Assembly: GCA_016302095.1 (NCBI GenBank)
Contig: JAEDOE010000109.1
Coordinates: forward strand, 1-5,271
DNA: 5,271 nt
Reading direction: 5' to 3'
From: Anaerovibrio sp.
GTDB taxonomy: Bacteria; Bacillota; Negativicutes; Selenomonadales; Selenomonadaceae
In this document: positions 1 to 4,663 of the stretch, in pieces
Position numbering within the stretch: the stretch's first letter is position 1
Layout: each line of letters opens with the position of its first letter
Position numbers and translations under genes: made by a program
The notes under the pieces: model-generated
What the model was told of the DNA's origin: nothing
What the model saw: the letters and a program-made list of their open reading frames with translations, nothing else
The model's database searches: none

Positions 1-37
1 ATACAATGATTTCATTTATTCGGTGCTTATGTCTCGT

Positions 38-66
38 ATTATACTACATCCGCCCCCCCAGTACAA
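38..66 (-). promoter_or_regulatory. Probable sigma-70-type promoter reading left, out of the window
   Basis: On the minus strand a perfect TATAAT (43 to 38) lies 17 bases downstream of TTGTAC (66 to 61), which matches three of six bases of the -35 consensus. A/T-rich sequence follows upstream (68-115), as expected of an UP-like element. Transcription would start near position 31 and run off the left edge, so the controlled gene is not visible. The spacer contains a run of seven G (plus-strand C at 53-59). An ATG at 15 to 13 has no visible ribosome binding site and is not called. The -10 and spacing are seen; promoter function is inferred. Confidence 0.45.
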
Positions 67-141
67 GACATTTTCGCACTTTTTTTGATTTTATAAATAA
101 AATTTGTAAAATTGCAACCAACCACCTGGGTGTTATGACAG

Positions 142-171
142 AAAAAAAGGTACAACCTCATAGATTGTACC
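142..171 (-). terminator. Intrinsic terminator of the FAD-dependent dehydrogenase gene
   Basis: Read on the minus strand, GGTACAATCT pairs with AGGTTGTACC around an ATG triloop. This gives a 10-bp stem with one T-G wobble, followed at once by seven T. It starts about 50 bases after the dehydrogenase stop codon and is oriented to end that transcript. On the plus strand no T-run follows, so it should act one way only. Stem and T-tract are read directly. Confidence 0.85.
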
Positions 172-221
172 GCTAATTTCATCATTCAAAATGTTAGTCA
201 ATTAGAAAGAAAAACGCAAGA

Positions 222-1589
222 CTATTTTCCCAGTATCTGCCGCGCCACAAATACGCCGCTGGCAGAGGCGTGGGACAGGGAGTGGGTTACGCCGCTGCCG
301 TCACCGATAATATACAGCCCCTTGTATTTTGTCTCCAGCTTCTCATCCAAGGCAACCTCCATGTTGTAGAACTTTACCTCCACGCCATAGAGCAGGGTGT
401 CATCGTTGGCAGTCCCCGGAGCAATCTTGTCCAGGGCATAAATCATCTCCACAATGCCGTCCAATATACGCTTTGGCAGCACCAGGCTCAAATCTCCGGG
501 AGCAGCTGCCAAAGTTGGCGTTACAAACCCCTCATTCATGCGCTTCTGAGTTGTGCGGCGCCCCCGCACCAAGTCACCGAAACGCTGCACAAGCACGCCT
601 CCCCCCAGCATGTTGGAAAGACGGGCGATGCTTTCGCCATAGCCATTGCTATCCTTGAAAGGCTCAGAAAAATGCTTAGATACCAGCAGGGCAAAATTGG
701 TGTTATTGGTCTGCAATGACTTATCCTCGTAGCTATGGCCGTTGACCGTAATGATGCCATTGGTGTTTTCACTGACCACGCTGCCATAAGGATTCATGCA
801 GAAGGTACGCACCTTGTCCTCGAATTTCTCCGTGCGGTACACGATCTTGCTTTCATATAGCTCGTCTGTCAGGTGGGAAAAAATCTCCGCCGGCAGCTCA
901 ACCCTGACACCGATATCCACACGGTTTGACATGGTAGGGATATCCAGCTCCCGGCAGGTACGCTCCATCCATTTGCTGCCGCTGCGGCCTACGGACACAA
1001 TGCACTTGTCACATTCATAGCTCCCCTCTGCCGTGCGCACCCGGTAGCCTTGATCCAGCACCTCAATCCCGGCTACCGGCGTCATGAAGAAAAAATCCAC
1101 CCTGTCCTTCAGCTCATTGAAGATATTTTCCAGCACAATATAGTTCTTGTCCGTTCCCAGATGGCGCACGGAAGCATCCAGCAGCTTCAGCTTGTTCTGC
1201 ATGCAGGTCTTCTTCAGGCTGGTTCCGGCGGTGGAATACATCTTGGTCCCGTCACCGCCATGGCTGACATTGATGCCGTCCACATAGTTCATCAGCTCCA
1301 GGGCTGTTTCCCTGCCGATATGCTCATAGAGGGTGCCGCCAAAATCGTTGGTGATGTTGTACTTGCCATCAGAAAACGCCCCCGCTCCTCCGAAGCCGTT
1401 CATGATGGCACAGGACGGGCAGCTGATGCAGCTCTTGATGCGGACGCCGTCAATAGGGCACTTGCGCTGCTCCAGGGGCCTGCCTGCCTCAAACACTGCC
1501 ACCTTTAAATCCCGACTGCCCTGCACCAGCTCATAAGCGGAAAAAATGCCTCCCGGCCCTGCACCGATAATAATCACATCGTATCTCAT
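222..1589 (-). CDS. FAD-dependent dehydrogenase (NAD(P)/FAD-dependent oxidoreductase, COG2509 type)
   Basis: A 455-residue soluble flavoprotein. The N-terminus has a Rossmann FAD-binding motif, GAGPGG at residues 9-14 after a hydrophobic strand, with an acidic residue (E34) ending the second strand as expected for ribose binding. The C-terminal FAD motif is also present (GDGSG at 429-433, followed by a small-residue helix). Between them lies a cysteine cluster, C44, C54, C57 and C60, leading into GFGGAGAFSDGK (65-76), a signature I associate with the COG2509 dehydrogenases. The substrate of this family is not known to me, so no reaction is assigned. No signal peptide or membrane segment is seen. 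The start is the ATG at 1589: GAGGAG at 1602-1597 lies 7 bases from it but only 1 base from an ATG six bases upstream. The gene appears monocistronic, with its own promoter (1775-1803), a long leader and a terminator. The family call is secure; the function is open. Confidence 0.88.
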   Translation of the reverse strand: MRYDVIIIGAGPGGIFSAYELVQGSRDLKVAVFEAGRPLEQRKCPIDGVRIKSCISCPSCAIMNGFGGAGAFSDGKYNITNDFGGTLYEHIGRETALELMNYVDGINVSHGGDGTKMYSTAGTSLKKTCMQNKLKLLDASVRHLGTDKNYIVLENIFNELKDRVDFFFMTPVAGIEVLDQGYRVRTAEGSYECDKCIVSVGRSGSKWMERTCRELDIPTMSNRVDIGVRVELPAEIFSHLTDELYESKIVYRTEKFEDKVRTFCMNPYGSVVSENTNGIITVNGHSYEDKSLQTNNTNFALLVSKHFSEPFKDSNGYGESIARLSNMLGGGVLVQRFGDLVRGRRTTQKRMNEGFVTPTLAAAPGDLSLVLPKRILDGIVEMIYALDKIAPGTANDDTLLYGVEVKFYNMEVALDEKLETKYKGLYIIGDGSGVTHSLSHASASGVFVARQILGK

Positions 1590-1596
1590 ATCCATT

Positions 1597-1602
1597 CTCC
1601 TC
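1597..1602 (-). promoter_or_regulatory. Ribosome binding site that decides the dehydrogenase start
   Basis: The minus strand reads GAGGAG, seven bases before the ATG at 1589 and only one base before the ATG at 1595. A one-base gap is too short for initiation, so the internal ATG (protein beginning MRYDVIIIG) is preferred. Confidence 0.75.
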
Positions 1603-1650
1603 GCTTCCCAAAACTCTCATAAAAGTACCACTAGAATATTGAAATACAAA

Positions 1651-1730
1651 AACTGCCGCAAAATAGTGTACAAAAACCAATACGCAGCAGTAACTGCATA
1701 ATCGGTCATAGACAACTATTTGCGGCAGTT
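1651..1730 (-). repeat. 80-base imperfect inverted repeat (hairpin) in the dehydrogenase leader, terminator-like
   Basis: The arms are AACTGCCGCAAAATAGT (1651-1667) and ACTATTTGCGGCAGTT (1715-1730), complementary except for one extra base. The 47-base interior can fold further: read on the minus strand, ACCGA pairs with TTGGT, and GCAG pairs with CTGC around TTA. On the minus strand the stem is followed by a short T-run (GCAGTTTTTG), making it terminator-like in the leftward direction only. It lies between the thioredoxin stop and the dehydrogenase start. It could end the thioredoxin transcript, act as an attenuator in the dehydrogenase leader, or be a relic of a miniature mobile element. The pairing is seen; the role is inferred. 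Confidence 0.6.
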
Positions 1731-1774
1731 GGTAGAAACATCTTTCCGTATCAAAGACCTATATAACCTAGAAG

Positions 1775-1803
1775 ATGTTATCAAAAAAATACCCTCTTGT
1801 CAA
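1775..1803 (-). promoter_or_regulatory. Probable promoter of the dehydrogenase gene
   Basis: The minus strand carries a perfect -35 TTGACA (1803 to 1798), a 17-base spacer and TAACAT (1780 to 1775, four of six -10 bases). It begins just after the thioredoxin stop codon. Transcription would start near 1768, leaving a leader of about 180 bases before the dehydrogenase ATG. The spacer contains seven T. A weaker alternative (TTGCGG, 17 bases, TATTCT) lies nearer the gene and would bypass most of the hairpin. Confidence 0.5.
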
Positions 1804-1810
1804 GCATTCA

Positions 1811-2116
1811 TCAGAGCTGTGCCAGGATTTCCTCTTTAGGCTTGAAGCCAACTATCCTGCCGGCAGCACTGCCATTTTTGAACACCAGCAGCGTAGGAAT
1901 ATTCATGATACCGAATTTTTCCGTCAGCGCCCTCTGCTCATCCACGTTGACCTTGCCCACCTTGATGTCCTCACGCTCTGCCGCAATCTCATCCACAATA
2001 GGGCTCATCATCTGGCAGGGACCGCACCAGGTTGCCCAGAAATCCACCAGCACCGGCTTGTCAGACTGCAAAACCTCCGCCTCAAAATTTTCCTGTGTAA
2101 TAGTAAGAACCGCCAT
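1811..2116 (-). CDS. trxA: Thioredoxin
   Basis: A 101-residue cytoplasmic disulfide reductase, close to the usual length of about 105. The active site is WCGPC (C31 and C34) within a typical DFWATWCGPC strand-helix segment. D25 matches the conserved buried aspartate, the cis-proline loop is IPT (P74), and the conserved glycine of the last strand is G90. It would be reduced by thioredoxin reductase, which is not in the window, and would reduce protein disulfides. The frame continues 15 codons upstream, but AAGGAGGAG at 2130-2122 lies 5-7 bases before the ATG at 2116, and the family begins here, so the shorter start is chosen. It follows the ZIP transporter gene by 69 bases with no convincing promoter between, so it is probably co-transcribed with it. 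The symbol rests on the canonical active site; genomes often hold several paralogues. Confidence 0.93.
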   Translation of the reverse strand: MAVLTITQENFEAEVLQSDKPVLVDFWATWCGPCQMMSPIVDEIAAEREDIKVGKVNVDEQRALTEKFGIMNIPTLLVFKNGSAAGRIVGFKPKEEILAQL

Positions 2117-2121
2117 TTTTA

Positions 2122-2130
2122 CTCCTCCTT
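2122..2130 (-). promoter_or_regulatory. Strong ribosome binding site that decides the thioredoxin start
   Basis: The minus strand reads AAGGAGGAG followed by TAAAA and then the ATG at 2116. It is almost fully complementary to the 16S rRNA tail at ideal spacing, so the upstream in-frame ATG at 2161 is rejected. Confidence 0.85.
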
Positions 2131-2185
2131 CTACATAAATCCTGCACCGCAGGCAAAACACACCTATATCCGCCAGCTGCCAGCA

Positions 2186-2971
2186 TCACCCCAGCGCCAC
2201 ATCCAGAATCATCATGACGCTGAATCCCACGGCAAACATCAAAGTGCCGATATTGGAATGCTGCCCGGCAGACATCTCAGGTATCAGCTCCTCCACCACC
2301 ACATAAATCATGGCTCCTGCCGCAAAGCTCAGGAGATACGGCAGCACGGGAATCACGAAGCTGGCAAAAATAATCGTCAGCACCGCCGCCACCGGCTCCA
2401 CGGCACCGGAAAACACCCCCATGCCGAAGGCCTTCATGCTGCCGGTGCCCTCGGCACGCAGGGGCAGGGAAACAATCGCCCCCTCCGGGAAATTCTGAAT
2501 AGCAATACCTATGGACAGGGCCATGGCAGCCGCAAAGGTGATTTCTGAAGCACCTGACTGCCAGCTGGCATACACCACGCCTACCGCCATCCCCTCAGGG
2601 ATATTGTGCAGCACCACTGCCAGCACCAGCATCAGCCGCCTGGAAAGGCTGCACTGAGGCCCCTCCTGCTCCTCGCTGTTCATGTGCAGATGGGGAATGA
2701 TATGGTCTAGTAGGAGCAAAAACAGGATGCCTGCCCATAGCCCCACCACTGCCGGTACAAAAGCCAGCTGCCCCATGGCCTCCGACTGTTCCATGGCAGG
2801 TATCAGAAGGCTCCAGACAGAAGCTGCCACCATGACGCCTGCCGCAAAGCCCGTCAGGCTCCTCTGCACCATCTCATTCAGCTGCCCCCTGAGCAAAAAC
2901 ACCATGGCAGCCCCCAGGGAAGTTCCCAGAAAGGGAATTGCCAGGCCCTGCATTATCTCGCTGCTTATCAT
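2186..2971 (-). CDS. ZIP-family divalent metal transporter (GufA/ZupT-like)
   Basis: A 261-residue integral membrane protein predicted to import divalent metal ions (Zn, Fe or Mn) into the cytoplasm. It has about eight hydrophobic segments and the paired ZIP metal-site motifs: HNIPEG (122-127) in segment 4 and QNFPEG (159-164) in segment 5. The second has Gln where many ZIPs have His, which I recall as usual in the GufA-like group. E192 follows in GAVEP, and E227/E228 in VVVEELIPE. A cytoplasmic His-containing stretch, DHIIPHLHMN (89-98), may bind metal. The start is uncertain. The ATG at 2971 is chosen because GGGTGG lies 8 bases upstream, a promoter -10 lies just upstream at 3009-3004, and family members begin shortly before the QGLxIPFLG segment. 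The ATG at 2995 would add 8 residues but has no ribosome binding site. It is divergent from an Lrp-type regulator and probably leads an operon with thioredoxin. Metal specificity cannot be read from the sequence. Confidence 0.9.
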   Translation of the reverse strand: MISSEIMQGLAIPFLGTSLGAAMVFLLRGQLNEMVQRSLTGFAAGVMVAASVWSLLIPAMEQSEAMGQLAFVPAVVGLWAGILFLLLLDHIIPHLHMNSEEQEGPQCSLSRRLMLVLAVVLHNIPEGMAVGVVYASWQSGASEITFAAAMALSIGIAIQNFPEGAIVSLPLRAEGTGSMKAFGMGVFSGAVEPVAAVLTIIFASFVIPVLPYLLSFAAGAMIYVVVEELIPEMSAGQHSNIGTLMFAVGFSVMMILDVALG

Positions 2972-3003
2972 ACACAACACCACCCAAAACATCATTTATC
3001 ATT

Positions 3004-3009
3004 ATTTTA
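3004..3009 (-). promoter_or_regulatory. Extended -10 element, probable ZIP transporter promoter
   Basis: The minus strand reads TGTGGTAAAAT, an extended -10 (TG, one base, TAAAAT with five of six bases). No good -35 is seen at 16-18 bases. Transcription would begin near 2997, which fits a short leader to the ATG at 2971 and would leave the ATG at 2995 nearly leaderless. Confidence 0.4.
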
Positions 3010-3030
3010 CCACATAATCCTGCTAATTTG

Positions 3031-3043
3031 TCTGAAAATCAGA
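3031..3043. promoter_or_regulatory. Small perfect dyad TCTGA-AAA-TCAGA upstream of the ZIP promoter, possible operator
   Basis: Five-base arms around AAA, centred about 30 bases upstream of the ZIP -10, so it overlaps or borders the -35 position. It does not match the Fur, Zur, MntR or Lrp consensus sequences as I recall them. A 5-bp dyad can occur by chance in AT-rich DNA; it is listed only because of its position. Confidence 0.25.
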
Positions 3044-3067
3044 AAAAATACCACTAATTACTAATTG

Positions 3068-3151
3068 AAAGGTTGCAGTAGCCGCTATTGCCGATGTACC
3101 TGCCGTCAAAAGGCTTTTACATCCAAAAATGCTGTTGCTGCAACCTTTTTT
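3068..3151 (+). repeat. Orphan hairpin with T-tail in the divergent control region (terminator-like)
   Basis: AAAGGTTGCAG (3068-3078) pairs perfectly with CTGCAACCTTT (3138-3148) over 11 bp. The enclosed 59 bases contain a nested stem, GATGTA (3093-3098) with TACATC (3118-3123), capped by GCC (3102-3104) with GGC (3112-3114). On the plus strand the outer stem runs into TTTTTTATTT, as in an intrinsic terminator, but no gene on that strand lies upstream in the window. It could be the end of a small RNA, an attenuator in a longer leader of the Lrp-type gene, or a mobile-element relic. It matches no riboswitch class I know. The pairing is seen; the role is unknown. Confidence 0.6.
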
Positions 3152-3152
3152 A

Positions 3153-3181
3153 TTTACTTTTTTCTGCACAACCCTTATAAT
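3153..3181 (+). promoter_or_regulatory. Promoter of the Lrp/AsnC-family regulator gene
   Basis: TTTACT (3153-3158, four of six -35 bases), a 17-base spacer and a perfect TATAAT (3176-3181). Transcription would start near 3188, giving a leader of only about 15 bases that still contains the ribosome binding site GAGGTG at 3192-3197. The -35 overlaps the T-rich tail of the upstream hairpin. Confidence 0.65.
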
Positions 3182-3202
3182 GTTACTTAAAGAGGTGATT
3201 TT

Positions 3203-3658
3203 ATGTATAAATTAGATAAAATAGATAAGGCTCTCCTGAAGCTGCTGCAGGAAAATGGCCGTGCCACGATCTCAAGCCTGAGCAATGCCGTATCCCTGTC
3301 CATGCCGGCTATCAGCGAGCGTGTAAAAAGGCTGGAGGCTTCCGGCGTCATCCAGAAGTTCACCACCCTGCTGAACCCTTCCCTGGTGGATAAGCAGCTC
3401 ATGGCTCTGGTGCAGATTGGCTTTGACATGCAGAAGCATGCCGACAGGTTTGTGGATTTCGTGGAAACGGAAAAGGATATCAAGGAATGTTACCGCATCA
3501 CCGGCAACTACGAATACACATTGAAGGTGCAGACCAACAACACCGGCACCCTGGCGGAGCTCCTGAACCGCATCAAGGCGCAGGCAGGGGTGAACAAAAC
3601 CCACTCCATAGTGGTGCTGTCTTCCATTATCGACAGGCCTTCTGTCATCATCAACTAA
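3203..3658 (+). CDS. Lrp/AsnC-family transcriptional regulator
   Basis: A 151-residue DNA-binding protein of typical family length. The N-terminal winged helix-turn-helix spans about residues 3-52: LDKIDKALLKLLQENGR, then the recognition helix region around SMPAISERVKRLEASGVI. The C-terminal RAM (effector-binding and oligomerisation) domain spans about 66-142 and includes GNYEYTLKVQ (101-110), the counterpart of the family's GDYDYLLKV strand, and a closing THSIVVLS strand. Members bind amino acids or related ligands, form octamers or dimers, and often repress their own gene. The ATG at 3203 is supported by GAGGTG five bases upstream. The gene is transcribed away from the ZIP transporter across a 231-base shared spacer, so self-control and control of the ZIP-thioredoxin pair are plausible but unproven. 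The effector cannot be predicted. It is followed by a strong terminator. Confidence 0.93.
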   Translation: MYKLDKIDKALLKLLQENGRATISSLSNAVSLSMPAISERVKRLEASGVIQKFTTLLNPSLVDKQLMALVQIGFDMQKHADRFVDFVETEKDIKECYRITGNYEYTLKVQTNNTGTLAELLNRIKAQAGVNKTHSIVVLSSIIDRPSVIIN

Positions 3659-3696
3659 GACCGGCTATTTTCACGTATTTTGAATATCGGCATCAG

Positions 3697-3735
3697 AAAA
3701 GGCTGAAGCGGGGCTTCCCCGGCTCCAGCCTTATT
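3697..3735. terminator. Bidirectional intrinsic terminator between convergent genes
   Basis: AAGGCTG (3699-3705) pairs with CAGCCTT (3726-3732), and within it AGC pairs with GCT and GGGG with CCCC around a CTT loop, giving a long GC-rich stem. The plus strand continues TTATTTCATT and the minus strand continues TTTTCT, so it can end both the Lrp-type gene (stop at 3658) and the methyltransferase gene (stop at 3766). Confidence 0.85.
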
Positions 3736-3765
3736 TCATTGGAAAAATACCGTTTTTTCAGTGTC

Positions 3766-4590
3766 CTACAGGATGGCACGCTGCCTGCTGGCCTCGTAGA
3801 GCACAATGGCCGCTGCCGATGCCACGTTCAAGGATTCAGCCTTGCCGGACATAGGTATGTATACCTTGCTGCTGGCAGCCTCCATAATCTCAGCGGAAAT
3901 GCCGCTGCCCTCATTGCCGAAGACGATGGCGGTAGGGCTGTTGTACTCTGCCAGATAATGCTTCAGTGCCATCTTGTCAAGGGCGGTAGCAATCATATTC
4001 AGCTCATTGTCATGGCAGGCATCAATAAAGGCACTCCTTGAAACATTGTCCAAAAACGGGATATTAAAGATAGAGCCCATGGATGAGCGGACCACCTTGT
4101 CGCTGAACATATCCACCGTGCCTTCCAGGCAGACCACGCCGGTACACCCCAGGGCATCTGCCGTGCGGATGATCGTACCGGCATTGCCCGGGTCCTGAAT
4201 GCCGTCCAGCACAGCCAAAAGAGGTGCATCACCTCTCGGACAGCTCAGTACCTCCTGCCAGGTAAAGAGCCTCTGCCCCATGACCAGCAGCAGCCCCTGC
4301 CCGTTCACCGTATCTGATGCCTTGCTGTACAGGTCGCCATCCAGCTGATACACCGGACATTCCCTATCCTGCAAAAGCTCAACCGCCTTCACCACCCTGG
4401 GATTTTTCAGGGCATTGTCGCTGACAAAGGCAAACCGCATAGGCCACCTGGCCGCCAGCGCCATCTCCACCAGGCGCACCCCCTCCGCCACAAAGAGGCT
4501 TTCCTCCTTGCGGTACTTGTGGGCATGCAGCTTGGCTACAAGCTTTATTTTTGCATTGGCATTACTTTCTATACGCTCCAGATTTTTCAA
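3766..4590 (-). CDS. TrmH/SpoU-family RNA 2'-O-ribose methyltransferase
   Basis: A 274-residue SPOUT-class enzyme expected to transfer a methyl group from S-adenosylmethionine to a ribose 2'-OH in rRNA or tRNA. An N-terminal substrate-binding domain (about 5-105; FVAEGVRLVEMAL at 33-45) precedes the knotted catalytic domain. All three SpoU motifs are present: motif 1, DPGNAGTIIRTADALG (133-148, with N136 and R142); motif 2, AIVFGNEGSGIS (221-232, with E227); motif 3, IPMSGKAESLNVASAAAI (245-262, with S253, N255). The target nucleoside cannot be told from sequence; 23S rRNA is the common target of this subgroup. The start chosen is a TTG at 4590, because AAGGGGAG (4604-4597) lies six bases before it. 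A TTG 18 bases further upstream has no ribosome binding site, and no ATG is available. It lies downstream of the cytidylate-kinase-like gene, probably in one transcript, and ends at the shared terminator. Confidence 0.92.
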   Translation of the reverse strand: MKNLERIESNANAKIKLVAKLHAHKYRKEESLFVAEGVRLVEMALAARWPMRFAFVSDNALKNPRVVKAVELLQDRECPVYQLDGDLYSKASDTVNGQGLLLVMGQRLFTWQEVLSCPRGDAPLLAVLDGIQDPGNAGTIIRTADALGCTGVVCLEGTVDMFSDKVVRSSMGSIFNIPFLDNVSRSAFIDACHDNELNMIATALDKMALKHYLAEYNSPTAIVFGNEGSGISAEIMEAASSKVYIPMSGKAESLNVASAAAIVLYEASRQRAIL

Positions 4591-4596
4591 TATACG

Positions 4597-4604
4597 CTCC
4601 CCTT
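4597..4604 (-). promoter_or_regulatory. Ribosome binding site that sets a TTG start for the methyltransferase
   Basis: The minus strand reads AAGGGGAG, then CGTATA, then TTG at 4590. The strong match and six-base spacing identify the rare TTG start. If translation began at the upstream TTG (4608), this site would lie inside the coding sequence and serve no purpose. Confidence 0.75.
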
Positions 4605-4644
4605 GCAATACACAAAATCAACTAATAAACAAAACTGCAATACA
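4604..4644. repeat. Direct repeat TGCAATACA, two copies in the spacer upstream of the methyltransferase
   Basis: Plus-strand copies lie at 4604-4612 and 4636-4644, offset by 32 bases (about three helical turns). One copy overlaps the methyltransferase ribosome binding site. They sit in the 73-base spacer that otherwise holds no terminator or good promoter. A nine-base repeat in AT-rich DNA may be chance; a repressor site is possible but only a guess. Confidence 0.3.
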
Positions 4645-4663
4645 ATCAGCCTCCCACGGCCTT

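Noticed and set aside
13..15. ATG on the minus strand near the left edge as the start of the next gene
   Set aside because: No ribosome binding site upstream and only five codons visible; not supportable.
122..135. Short palindrome CACCTGGGTG as an operator
   Set aside because: Four-base arms next to the dehydrogenase terminator, with no promoter alignment; likely chance.
270..719. Plus-strand frames opposite the dehydrogenase gene (also near 1050-1508)
   Set aside because: No ribosome binding sites or domain-like sequence; the minus-strand frame has complete FAD motifs at both ends.
1651..1730. Hairpin as terminal inverted repeats of an insertion sequence
   Set aside because: The interior is only 47 bases with no transposase, and I see no clear target-site duplication at the ends; a miniature element relic cannot be excluded but is not supported.
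2141..2153. CCTGC/GCAGG hairpin between the ZIP and thioredoxin genes as a terminator
   Set aside because: Only five base pairs with a triloop, followed by ATTTATG rather than a T-run; too weak to call.
2117..2161. Longer thioredoxin start (15 extra residues)
   Set aside because: The near-perfect ribosome binding site lies inside this extension and the family normally begins at the shorter start; the extension is not signal-peptide-like.
1775..2548. Long plus-strand reading frame (257 codons) antisense to thioredoxin and the ZIP gene
   Set aside because: Composition is extreme (very rich in His, Gln and Arg), it has no ribosome binding site or recognisable domain, and it lies over two well-supported genes; it is a codon-bias shadow.
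3487..4041. Plus-strand frame of 184 codons running from inside the Lrp-type gene across the terminator into the methyltransferase
   Set aside because: It crosses a strong terminator and overlaps two clear genes in other frames, with no start signal or family resemblance.
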